NCBI GenBank assembly: GCA_045837725.1
Contig: JBEWZL010000163.1
Coordinates: 586,091 to 650,090 of the forward strand
DNA from: Vermamoeba vermiformis
Taxonomy: Eukaryota; Tubulinea; Echinamoebida
Direction: 5' to 3'
DNA: 64,000 nt
The notes beneath the pieces were generated by a model. It saw nothing but the letters and a program-made list of their open reading frames with translations. It was not told where the DNA came from and searched no databases. This document shows positions 9,746 to 18,656 of the stretch, one piece after another; the stretch's first letter is position 1; each line of letters opens with the position of its first letter. The position numbers and the translations under genes were made by a program.

Positions 9746-12700
9746 TCAGTCCTCTGAGGCGTAAGTTTGAATGAAGTGATCGATCAAACTTATCAGTTCG
9801 GCGGGTGTAGAGCACTTGCGTACCAACTTCTCGTTGTTTTCTTTCGCTGAAGTAGAGCGGGAGTACGTTGATGAGAGTCCAACGAGTTGATTAATGTTCT
9901 TTTTGAGAGGAGCGAGTGATGACGTGGGTTTGATGGATTGTTGAATCAGGCGGAGCGATTGCACGAGTTGATTGTCCGTTGATTGACGTTGACGTTTGAC
10001 AGGAGTTTTCTCACTTAAGATTTCTTCTTCGATTGTAGGCGGCGGTGAGTTCGGTTTGTCGGTAGAAGACAAACTATCATTCTCTTCAAGTTCGGCGCGG
10101 CGCGGTTTCTGAATGCGGAGTTGTGACACGTTGACGCGTTTGACATAAGCGGGATTTTCTTTGAGCGCGATCTCGGCATTGAGTCCATCGATTTTCTTAA
10201 TGACGAAGGGGCCATCATTTTTGTAGGCAAGCTTGTGAGTAGTACCTTCATCAAGTTTGTATTTGTTATACCAAACTATTGAGTCAGGCGGAATTTTCTT
10301 TTCGTCTTTCTTCTTCTTGTCGTAATTCTTCTTTTGATGAGCTTGCGCTTTCGTGATGTTCGTTTTCGAAATCTTCTTGGCAATGGCTAGGCGATTGAGC
10401 ATATCTTTAGCATAACCTTGATAACTGTCGTGGATCTGAGGAGGCGGCGAGATGTGATCCCAGGGCACGGGCATTTTCGCGTGTCGACCATAGAGCAGGA
10501 AGAACGGCGTAAATTTCGTCGATTCATGAACGGCAGTGTTGTAGGCAAAGAGAACAAAGCGGAGATATTCGTCCCAGTCGTCTTGTGATTCGTTGACATA
10601 AGGCGTGAGCATTTTTGCCAAGGTGTGATTGAATTTTTCCGTGAGACCGTCGGTTTGAGGGTGATAGGCAACAGTGCGGATTTTCTTCGTGTTGAGCAGC
10701 TTGTAGACTTGTTGAATCATTTCGGAGTTGAAATTATCAGCTTGATCCGTGATGATCTGACCAGGCGATCCGTGGCGGCAAACAATTTCTTCGACTAATA
10801 TACGGGCGATGTCTTCTGATGAGATATTGAAGAGCGGGAAGGCTTCAACCCATTTAGTAGCGTAGTCAGTGATGACGAGAATGTATTTGTAGCCGTTGCG
10901 TGATTCTTTGAAGGGTCCAAGGATGTCCATTCCAATAGTGTCGAAGGCGTCGGTGATTGGAATAGTCTTGAGTTTTCCATAGAGTTTTCCATAAACTTTT
11001 CTTCGCGTGCAGGATTCGCAGGATGTGACGTAGTGATGCACGTCACGAAGCATACCAAACCAATAGAAGCGTTCGCGAATTTTGTTGAGTGTCTTGAAGA
11101 ATCCAAGATGAGCACCAAATAGAGAGTCGTGATAGAACTTCAGAATTTTCGGTCGCAGATGCAGCGGCAAGAAGATCTGTCGATGTTCGTCTAGGGCACG
11201 TCCAAAGGGTTTCCAAATTCTATATAATATTCCATCTTCTATTACTAGGTCGGCAGTGATGCGTTGAAGTTGTAGATTTTCTTTCTGTGAAGCAGGCTCG
11301 ATCTTCTTCTCGAAGTAGTCGCAGATGTAGGAGATCGTTGGATCCAGGCGTTGATTTTTACGGAAATATTCTTCTGAAAAGGGTAATGGTTCTTCTTGGG
11401 TGTTGTTGAGTTCGGTGGTGACGATAGGAGGTCGTGACATAGCGTCGGCATTAGTGTGAGATTTTCCGGATCTGTAGACAATGTCGAAATCATATTCTTG
11501 AAGCTGAATGGCGTGTTTGATGAGCTTAGAGTTTGCATCAGACATTTTGAAGACTAATGAATGATGATCAACGACGAGTTGAAATTTCCTTCCGATAAGG
11601 AAATAGCGGAAGTATTTGACAGCGTGAACCATAGCTAGCGATTCTCTTTCAGTGGCAGACCATGAGCGTTGACCAGGAGTAAGAGTTTCGGACCAATATG
11701 CGATGACTCGGGGCTTGTCGTCAAAAGTTTGGCTGAGAATTCCACCAAGTCCAACGGATGAGGCGTCAGTGTAGAGCATGAAGGGCTTGTTGAAGTCGGG
11801 ATAGGCCAAAATAGGAGCTTTGACGAGTTTGGCTTTGAGTTTGTCGAATGAGGCTTGCTGTTCTTGCGTCCATTGATATTTCGTATCAGATCTGGTGAGT
11901 TTGACCAAGGGCTCGGCGTGTTTCGCGTAATTCTTGATGAATTTGCGATAATATCCAGAGAGACCAAGGAAGGAGCGTAATTCATGAATATTTTTAGGTA
12001 CTGCAGCGTCGCGGACTTTTGCAATCTTTGACGGATCTGTTGCAATTCCTTTTTCGGAAACCACGTGACCAAGGAAGGGCAGTTCACGTTGGCAGAAGCG
12101 GCATTTGCTGGGTTTGAGCGTGATACCAGCACTTGCGAGAGCGCCAAATACGGTTTCGAGGTTGTTGAAGTGTTCGTCGAGATTTCTACCAAAAATGATA
12201 ATATCGTCCATATAAACTAAGCATATATCCCATAAGAGGCCAGAGAGTACGATGTCCATGAGGCGTTGAAAGGTGGCAGGGGCGTTGCAGAGACCAAAAG
12301 GCATGCGTCGGAATTCGAAGAGACCAAACGGAGTTGAGAACGCAGTCTTGTGTTGATCTTCAGGCTTGACTCGAATTTGCCAAAAACCACTATCAGCGTC
12401 TACACCAGAGAAGTAGCAATTGCCACTAAGCAGTGTAAACATGTCGTCGATGCGCGGCAGCGGGTAGACGTCTTTGCGAGTGATTTCGTTCAATTTTCTA
12501 TAGTCAACGCAAAATCGCAGGGAACCATCTTTCTTCTTAACTAGCACTACTGGTGACGAGTATGATGATGATGAAGTAGTGACGACTCCATTTTGTAGCA
12601 TTTTGTCGATGATTTGCTTTGCTTCGTCGCGGTAGGCGTAGGGGATTCTGTAGGGCGATTGTTTGATGATTTGACCATTCGTTTCTATCTTGTGTTCAAC

Positions 12701-13516
12701 TAAGTCGGTGCTACCAAGGTTACCAGTTGAACCAAAGACGAATACGTGCTTCCATTTCCATAATATGGCTTTCAGGCGCGATAGTATATTATCTTCTAAC
12801 TTCATTTCGTCGAAATTGAATAGTTTGAAGAATTCTTCTTGTGATATGTCGATTTTGAGAGCGTTGAGATCGTTGAGGACAATCTTCTGAAAGGGAACAA
12901 GTCGACCAATTTTCCGATGAGCAGGAAGGGCAATGTCGCGGTTTGTAGGGTTCAATAGTCGCAGAGGAATACGACCATTCGAGCACTTGACCAGAGCTTC
13001 GGCGAGGATCACACCATGTTGCGTGGTAAAGGCGTCAGAACGTTCAACAAAGGCGTAGACATTTGTACCAAAATGCACGTCGTAGGGCAAGAGAACTTCA
13101 CTGCGGGCAGGTACGATGACTTGTTGATCAAACTTGAGGGTAATAGTCTTATCGATGATCTCGTGTTCTTTGAATTCGATCGGCGAGTGATGAAATTTCA
13201 CCGATTGAGTTGACAAGTCGATGACGGGCTTTATCGTTGTCAAGATATCCATACCAAAGATTAGAGGGTAGTTAACTTCATCAGACACGAAGAATTTGAA
13301 GTCTCCGTGGAAACCATTTGTCAAGCGAATTGGCAAAATGACTGATTCGTTAACGCGCGTGAGTTGACCATTTGAGTTCTTAATGAAGCGATGTTCTTTC
13401 GTTGTCTTGAATTGGGGAAATTGTTGTAGGGTCTTGTGGTTGATAAAGGAGCGGCTGGCACCAGTGTCCCAAAGAGTGACGAAGGTCTTGTCAACTAGGA
13501 ACGAAGTGAGTACCAA
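9746..13516 (-). CDS. pol: Retrotransposon Pol polyprotein
   Basis: A single open frame of 1256 codons. Domain order by motif: aspartic protease (LWDTGASRSF, near the start), reverse transcriptase (YMDD box, about residue 460), RNase H (FMLYTDASSVGLGG), integrase zinc-binding region (H-x-H and C-x-x-C) and the integrase catalytic core. The order PR-RT-RH-IN is diagnostic of Ty3/gypsy. The C-terminal 130 residues are polar, with no visible chromodomain. The annotated start is the first ATG of the frame; how translation enters pol is not resolved here. Confidence 0.93.
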   Translation of the reverse strand: MVLTSFLVDKTFVTLWDTGASRSFINHKTLQQFPQFKTTKEHRFIKNSNGQLTRVNESVILPIRLTNGFHGDFKFFVSDEVNYPLIFGMDILTTIKPVIDLSTQSVKFHHSPIEFKEHEIIDKTITLKFDQQVIVPARSEVLLPYDVHFGTNVYAFVERSDAFTTQHGVILAEALVKCSNGRIPLRLLNPTNRDIALPAHRKIGRLVPFQKIVLNDLNALKIDISQEEFFKLFNFDEMKLEDNILSRLKAILWKWKHVFVFGSTGNLGSTDLVEHKIETNGQIIKQSPYRIPYAYRDEAKQIIDKMLQNGVVTTSSSSYSSPVVLVKKKDGSLRFCVDYRKLNEITRKDVYPLPRIDDMFTLLSGNCYFSGVDADSGFWQIRVKPEDQHKTAFSTPFGLFEFRRMPFGLCNAPATFQRLMDIVLSGLLWDICLVYMDDIIIFGRNLDEHFNNLETVFGALASAGITLKPSKCRFCQRELPFLGHVVSEKGIATDPSKIAKVRDAAVPKNIHELRSFLGLSGYYRKFIKNYAKHAEPLVKLTRSDTKYQWTQEQQASFDKLKAKLVKAPILAYPDFNKPFMLYTDASSVGLGGILSQTFDDKPRVIAYWSETLTPGQRSWSATERESLAMVHAVKYFRYFLIGRKFQLVVDHHSLVFKMSDANSKLIKHAIQLQEYDFDIVYRSGKSHTNADAMSRPPIVTTELNNTQEEPLPFSEEYFRKNQRLDPTISYICDYFEKKIEPASQKENLQLQRITADLVIEDGILYRIWKPFGRALDEHRQIFLPLHLRPKILKFYHDSLFGAHLGFFKTLNKIRERFYWFGMLRDVHHYVTSCESCTRRKVYGKLYGKLKTIPITDAFDTIGMDILGPFKESRNGYKYILVITDYATKWVEAFPLFNISSEDIARILVEEIVCRHGSPGQIITDQADNFNSEMIQQVYKLLNTKKIRTVAYHPQTDGLTEKFNHTLAKMLTPYVNESQDDWDEYLRFVLFAYNTAVHESTKFTPFFLLYGRHAKMPVPWDHISPPPQIHDSYQGYAKDMLNRLAIAKKISKTNITKAQAHQKKNYDKKKKDEKKIPPDSIVWYNKYKLDEGTTHKLAYKNDGPFVIKKIDGLNAEIALKENPAYVKRVNVSQLRIQKPRRAELEENDSLSSTDKPNSPPPTIEEEILSEKTPVKRQRQSTDNQLVQSLRLIQQSIKPTSSLAPLKKNINQLVGLSSTYSRSTSAKENNEKLVRKCSTPAELISLIDHFIQTYASED

Positions 13517-13623
13517 GGGTTTTGATTCGGCGGGATTGTCGGGCAGGTTGAGGGGTATATCGGGTATAGGAGAGGGTGTGGTGGTGATTGGAAGTGGCTC
13601 GTTAGCGCCAGAAGAGCATGAGC

Positions 13624-15246
13624 CTAATGCTCTTCCAAGAGGTCGTTTCCCGGCTCGGGTGCGCCATCATCAACGATGTAGTAGGATTCTTCTACATTGT
13701 TGACTTCGTCTTGAGGGCCAGTAGAGGCAGCAGCGTCGGCAGTCTCCACTTCTTCGATGTTGTTGTGCTGAGGCGTCGTGAAGTCAAGGCGTCGCACAGC
13801 TGACGGGTAGTTGTACTTTGAATTGGCGGACGTAGGAGCAGGAGTCTTGGGCGTAGCAGTATAGGGCATTGAAGGGGTCTTCGGCGTATACGGCTTTGGA
13901 GTGTTGAAATTCACGGGGCGAGGAGCGGGGGAATTTCCAGGGTGAGATCCGTAGATCGGCGGTCGCTGGGGCATTACAGGGCGAATGACTTGGTAGATTG
14001 TTTCTTTCTTCGTGACAGGCTTCTTAGGCTTGAATAATGCTCTCCAAGATTCGGCGTTCTGTGCAGCGTTGTAAGCAGAGTCAAGATCTTTCGGATGCGA
14101 GTTCTTAACCATGTGCTCACGTAACTCTTCAGTAAGACCATCAATAAAAGAGATCATTTTATCGAAGTCAGACTTATTAGTCACGCGATTAGCGACATCA
14201 AGGAAACGTTCGTAGTATTCTTCGACCGTTTCTCCGTCGTTCATACGGGTGTTTTGGAGCTTGTGCGTATTGATCATGATACGATCAATATTATTCCATT
14301 TAGTGAAAATTGCATTGACGATTTGGGCAAATGTCATCGTCGAAATATCCAGCTCTTTGAACAAAAAGTCGTTCAATGTGCCTTCAGTTCGGAACAAGAA
14401 TACTTGACGGATGTCAGCATCTGTCCAACGCTGATTGCGAGCGATGGCTTGCAATTTCTCGATCCAGTGCACGATGTCATTGCTGACAGGTGACTTGATT
14501 TTCGTGATCGCAGGCGGAATGTGCTTATCTTCAAGAACTCTACGCACATCAGAGTCTTGTTGATTTTGAGCGTTCGAACCAGTGTTATTAAAAGGTCTAA
14601 CATTGGTAATATTTCCGCTTGAGTAGGGATCTGAGCGAGATCTAGAGGTAGATCCGTTCGCGATGTTAGGGTCTTCGCGTTGCGGAGTCTCACTAATCTT
14701 TTCGATCAAATTTTGAAGCAGTTGGTTGGTGTCACTCATGTCTGCTCGCATTTGACGAATTGAGTTAGTGTTCTCTGTCAAGAGATCGCGGTGACGACGG
14801 TTACTTTCAGCCAGGTTTTCCACTTGCTGTCGTAATCGATCGTAGTCCTGTCCAGAGGGCATGGCGGCATTGGCGGCAACATTGGGCTGCGGCGGTTGCT
14901 TCGCGGCTGGGGTCACAGGTGGTGGAGCTTTGAAGCCGGCAGGTGGTGTCTTCGGATTGGGTCTTTGTCCATTGTTTTCGGGCAACTGAGGAGGAACAGG
15001 CTCGGGTTGCAACACAGGTTGAGGGCTGTTGAGAGGGCTTAACACACCATCGGATACCATGTCGCGAGAACTAGCGAGAGAGGCTTCGCTGGGAGATCTC
15101 GGCGGTGTTTGGATCGGAGAGTTGTTATTGTTCGGGCCAACATTAGTGTTGCTTGGGACATAAGTCGCAGGACCTCCCTTCCCTTTGATATGAGGTGGGC
15201 GTCCAGGTCTTCTTTTCACGGGGGCGGCGAAGTCGCGAGTAGACAT
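13624..15246 (-). CDS. gag: Retrotransposon Gag-like protein
   Basis: A 540-codon ORF directly downstream of the 5' LTR and primer site. It has a Pro/Asn-rich N-terminus, a predicted coiled coil (about residues 135-185) and a Ty3/gypsy-type capsid region around residues 240-390 with the YYERF motif seen in retrotransposon Gag proteins. No CCHC zinc knuckle is evident; the C-terminus is Pro/Thr-rich then acidic. Confidence 0.85.
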   Translation of the reverse strand: MSTRDFAAPVKRRPGRPPHIKGKGGPATYVPSNTNVGPNNNNSPIQTPPRSPSEASLASSRDMVSDGVLSPLNSPQPVLQPEPVPPQLPENNGQRPNPKTPPAGFKAPPPVTPAAKQPPQPNVAANAAMPSGQDYDRLRQQVENLAESNRRHRDLLTENTNSIRQMRADMSDTNQLLQNLIEKISETPQREDPNIANGSTSRSRSDPYSSGNITNVRPFNNTGSNAQNQQDSDVRRVLEDKHIPPAITKIKSPVSNDIVHWIEKLQAIARNQRWTDADIRQVFLFRTEGTLNDFLFKELDISTMTFAQIVNAIFTKWNNIDRIMINTHKLQNTRMNDGETVEEYYERFLDVANRVTNKSDFDKMISFIDGLTEELREHMVKNSHPKDLDSAYNAAQNAESWRALFKPKKPVTKKETIYQVIRPVMPQRPPIYGSHPGNSPAPRPVNFNTPKPYTPKTPSMPYTATPKTPAPTSANSKYNYPSAVRRLDFTTPQHNNIEEVETADAAASTGPQDEVNNVEESYYIVDDGAPEPGNDLLEEH

Positions 15247-15290
15247 CCAGATGCGTTGCAGAAGTTGTCGAGAATGAGTCCAGGAAGGTA

Positions 15291-15300
15291 ATCGGAACCA
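15291..15300 (-). other. Primer binding site complementary to tRNA-Glu
   Basis: On the plus strand the ten bases read ATCGGAACCA, three bases from the 5' LTR border. They equal the last seven bases of the tRNA-Glu encoded at 38599-38670 plus the added CCA. This is the expected position of the minus-strand priming site. Confidence 0.7.
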
Positions 15301-15303
15301 AAA

Positions 15304-15522
15304 TGTAACGTTGTTGTTTATTAAAATAAAAGGGAATACAAGATCGGATTCGTTTTACAACGTTTTTTTTATACTTGACCGTAGAATGTTCTAGGTCATT
15401 CTATATATTATTAATTATTTGTTGTCATATTGCTATTGGGTTATTGATGTTGTTCGAAGCTTCTTCGTCATCGTGGAGTTTTCACTGAAATTTCCGCGAT
15501 GATGACTAATAGCGTCGTTACA
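15304..15522 (-). repeat. 5' LTR of the Ty3/gypsy element
   Basis: 219 bp, beginning TGTAACGTTG and ending GTTACA on the plus strand, nearly identical to the shared part of the LTR at 9470-9723. The GGCAT duplication follows directly. Confidence 0.88.
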
Positions 15523-15953
15523 GGCATAGAAGTCTTGCCCAGTGTCGAGCTGATTTGAACGATGGTGCCGATGCGTTGTTTGCGCATGGTAGGGAGGACA
15601 GCTTGGCTCATGAAAACGGATCCGAAAAAGTTGGTTTCCATGACCCGACGAACATCTTGCTCGGAGTACTTCTCTGCCACATTGACGATGGTAAATGCAG
15701 CGTTGTTGATCAGCACATCGATACGGCCGAACTTTTCGATGGTTTTGGCGATGGCGTTCTCGATCGATGCGCGATCAGTCACATCCAACTTCAATGCGAG
15801 GGCAGACTGCGGAAATCTCTTCTCGAAGTCAGACACTTTGGTAACGTCTCGAGCTGTAGCTACTACATGCTGTCCTGCAGTCAGAAAGTGCTCTGCGAGG
15901 TAAAATCCAAGGCCGCTTGAACATCCGGTGATAAGAAACACTTGTTTTGACAT
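15523..15953 (-). pseudogene. Short-chain dehydrogenase/reductase, N-terminal half
   Basis: Starts at the ATG at 15953 (MSKQVFLITGCSSGLG). It shows the SDR cofactor motif TG-x3-G-x-G (TGCSSGLG), the DVTD stretch, the NNAA motif and the catalytic-Ser strand (QISSTLG), in the usual order and spacing for a classical SDR of about 280 residues. It breaks off at KTSMP, where the LTR element begins; the Tyr-x-x-x-Lys half is at 9053-9464. No signal peptide or membrane segment, so probably a soluble cytosolic NAD(P)-dependent oxidoreductase, substrate unknown. The host exon is uninterrupted apart from the insertion. Confidence 0.87.
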
Positions 15954-16465
15954 TTGATTGGTTGGTAAGCGTTGATTGTATTTGATTTTGATAAACAATA
16001 TTCTAAGCTTTAGTTATTTAAAGCAGAATGAATCACACGGAGTAAAGGGGATCCGAGACTTCTCCGTCGATATTCTTCGCGATACTTGCCTTAATTGGAA
16101 GTATTTGCAATCTTTGCTGCAGTATCGTCTAGAAACATCCGCGAAGCTTTGAAATTTCTGTAGCAGATTTCATTTAAAAGGAGAAAAGGAGAAACGATGA
16201 AATGACTAAATATTATGTATAAGACGCCAAATCGCTCAAAATTGGATCAAATGCTCATGGCTCGATGCATTGTTTTGTATTGCTCATTATTTTGAAAAAG
16301 AAATGCAAAAAATTATCTTGTTCCGAGTTCTTTTAATAGATAGCGATTATGCATAAAAGCATCTTGCTCTTTCCACTTGCAACCTAATCGTCCAATCGCC
16401 TGCATTTATGTAATTAGAAACTTTTTGTAACAGCGATTTGTTTGACACGTGTCAAAAGTACGAAC
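15954..16465. other. Intergenic region with a 16-bp palindrome
   Basis: Promoter side of the split SDR gene and 3' flank of the F-box/LRR gene. It ends with the perfect palindrome TTTGACACGTGTCAAA at 16441-16456, which contains a CACGTG core and recurs in the citrate synthase gene. No coding sequence is convincing. Confidence 0.45.
16441..16456. repeat. Perfect 16-bp palindrome TTTGACACGTGTCAAA
   Basis: Second copy of the intronic citrate synthase palindrome, ten bases from the stop codon of F-box/LRR gene A. Its role is unknown; a dimeric factor site is the simplest reading. Confidence 0.6.
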
Positions 16466-18071
16466 TTACTTGATAAGAAACGGAGCTTGCAAACGCACGG
16501 AAGGCAGTGACTTGTCTGCGACATATGTGAACGACATTAATTGAGTGAGTTGTACTAATTCTCGGACAAGCTCATGAGAATTGATAGTCAGATGCAAACG
16601 AACCAAATTTGGCAACCTTCGAAGGCCAGATCTGATCAAGTCTACGTGTTGAAACGATTAATGGTGATCGTAAACTAATATAGTGGTACCTTTAGAGGTA
16701 AATATAGGTAGCTCGATGTGCACCAAGTTCGTCAACTTTGAGATCTGTTGCGTAAAAATTTGTTCTGCGTTTCTGGGCAAGACGAAAACAATTGGCTTTG
16801 GTACGATTGATAACGATCTTAAAGTACTAATTTTGCATATAGCTTCGCAGATAGCATCGTCATAGACGGGAGATTGAATGCTAAGTGTCTTCAAATCCGG
16901 CGGAAAAATTAATCGTGGTGGTAAATTAGGCTGTGCTGCTAGATTTTTCAATGTCAATTTTGTCATTTTTTTCATATGGCTGAAGTCTTCAATAGGCATG
17001 ATTCCAATAAACGTCAAATTGACCAAGTTTGTTAATTTCGTTAAAGTCTCCAGGTTAGTGTTGTTGAAGTACGGACGTAGATTAAGCTTCGTAAGTCTCG
17101 TGAAATTTCCTAATAAGGAATAGTCAAGATGATTGTTTTGAAAAATTCCGGTGAAATCGATTTTCAACGACGCCAATTTTGGTAATTGCGCAATAACGTC
17201 AAGTTCTGAGTTGCTTGGTCCGATACTTGCAAATTTCTGCAAATCTGTCATACGCATCAGCCATAAAAAATTGTCTGTCAGTCGGAGATTGGTGTCCAAA
17301 GAGACCAAGTTCGTTAACATTGAAATTTCTTCGATTAATTTCGGACTTGTTGGCAGTCGCAGTTTCAATTTTTTCAGCGTCGTTAATGCGCTCAATCCTG
17401 TTGCTAATATAATGATAAATTAGGAACGAGGGCTTCTAAAAAAATGACATTTTGACACTTTGACACTTCTACGTACTCACTGCTATGGTCAGCGATAAGC
17501 TCGTTAAATGCCTATTCTTGGCAAAATGTCCACAATTGAGCATCATGAGGTTATATACAACGGAGAATTCGTGCAATTGTGTGAATGCGGACAAAAAGAT
17601 TGGTACTTCTTGCAACAGCTCGAGTCTGTAATTGTTTGCTGTAGCGCTGAAGTCCATTGCAAGACTTGTCAGATGAGACGCTTTAATTAGGCTATTCAAA
17701 CTGAATATTTTTAATGGGGCTGAACCCTTCCGTGGTCTGAATCTAAGACTTGCTGAGCGCAGACTAAGTAGATCCAGCTTGGTGAGCCAATCAAGCTGTT
17801 CAGGTGTTTCTAAATTACTAACAACTTTTTTATCCGCGAGCTTCCACGAATAAGATAATTTGTGCTTCGTGACCAAGCCAAATCTGTCACAATAAAATTA
17901 TTTAATTTCAAAATTAATCAAAATCGATTAGATTCTTTATATTAAATACTCTCGGTAATTTATTAATTAACGGAATGAAGCCAGACCGGTTGCTTACCTA
18001 ATAACGTCGTAGAATTCCAAATAGCTCCAGATCTCCTTTAAAATATCTTCTGGAAGCGTCAATATGTTCAT
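16466..18071 (-). CDS. F-box/LRR protein A
   Basis: Exon 1 starts at 18071 and encodes MNILTLPEDILKEIWSYLEF, an F-box helix. Later exons (about 17480-17886, 16690-17405 and 16466-16620) encode leucine-rich repeats of the L-x-x-L-x-x-L-x-L type with recurring LTKLTNL units; the frame ends LQAPFLIK. The F-box would bind Skp1 of an SCF ubiquitin ligase and the LRRs would choose the substrate; this is family knowledge, not shown here. The N-terminus is strikingly like that of the gene at 31330-33063 (MNIL-x-LP-x-D-x-L-x-EIW), so these two are probably closer to each other than to the intronless F-box/LRR gene next door at 18657. Confidence 0.8.
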
Positions 18072-18656
18072 TTATCGTGCTATTTTATAAATACAATTAT
18101 CATCAATGTGGTTGCGTTTCGTTTGTCGTGACAAAAAACTCGTCTCGATCGAAGGGCTTCCTTGTCCTTCGGGTTCTATGCGCATGTATTGCGTAACCTG
18201 TCGTATGTGACAATAAACACCAGGTTGTGTTGCATCGGACAGTTATTCGATAAATAAACCACTTAGCTGTTCGTTTGATTTTGGGTACCAACGTAGCTCA
18301 GTTGGGAGAGCGCAAAACTACAATTGTGAGGTCGCGGATTCGATCTCCGCCGTAGGTACTCCATCCATAATTTTTTTTTTTGCTTGACATCAAGTTTAAC
18401 TTAAGCAATCAATGGGTTAAGTCTTATTTCCCCTGGTTTCCAAAGCTACAAGGAAAATTTTCATTAAACACGAACCACAATCACGATTCACGTACAACTA
18501 TTAACACATTATTTATTAACAATTCCGACTAAACGATATCTGCATAAAACTGCGCGGTAAGCGTCGCAAAACGATTAATTGGATTTTTTCGTATTAATCA
18601 GATTTTTATTTTCTTTATTTTATATAGTGACCTAATATTCATATTAATAATAGGAT
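18072..18656. other. Divergent intergenic region with the tRNA-like gene
   Basis: It separates two F-box/LRR genes transcribed away from each other. Apart from the tRNA-like sequence and its T-run, there is only AT-rich presumed promoter DNA. Confidence 0.4.
18287..18358 (+). tRNA. tRNA-like sequence, degenerate or unusual; anticodon uncertain
   Basis: It has a canonical D arm (TAGCTCAGTTGGGAGAGC) and a perfect T arm (GCGGA-TTCGATC-TCCGC). The acceptor stem ACCAACG/CGTAGGT pairs at six of seven positions. The anticodon arm is weak: the best fold is five pairs with one A-G mismatch around a 6-nt loop, and position 33 T would give anticodon ACA. A run of 11 T starts about 14 bases after the 3' end, a good Pol III terminator. 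It could be a real divergent tRNA gene, a recent tRNA pseudogene or a tRNA-derived short element. Confidence 0.45.

Larger units (their letters stand above)
9470..15522 (-). mobile_element. Ty3/gypsy LTR retrotransposon, whole-looking, inserted in an SDR exon
   Basis: A 6-kb element on the minus strand, bounded by LTRs that begin TGTAACG and end GTTACA. Its parts, in element order, are: 5' LTR (15304-15522), primer binding site (15291-15300), gag ORF (15246-13624), pol ORF (13516-9746), a short purine stretch next to the 3' LTR, and 3' LTR (9470-9723). Pol carries protease, reverse transcriptase, RNase H and integrase in that order, which places it in Ty3/gypsy. I see no chromodomain at the integrase C-terminus and no clear envelope gene. 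Gag and pol are in different frames, as many members of the family have. Both reading frames are long and open, so it looks whole. The LTRs are nearly identical over their shared length (they differ in length by about 35 bp near one outer end), pointing to a young insertion. Confidence 0.93.

Noticed and set aside
18320-18345. Reading the tRNA-like sequence as tRNA-His from its GTG
   Set aside because: The bases around GTG cannot form an anticodon stem, and the GTG falls where the 3' stem arm should be.
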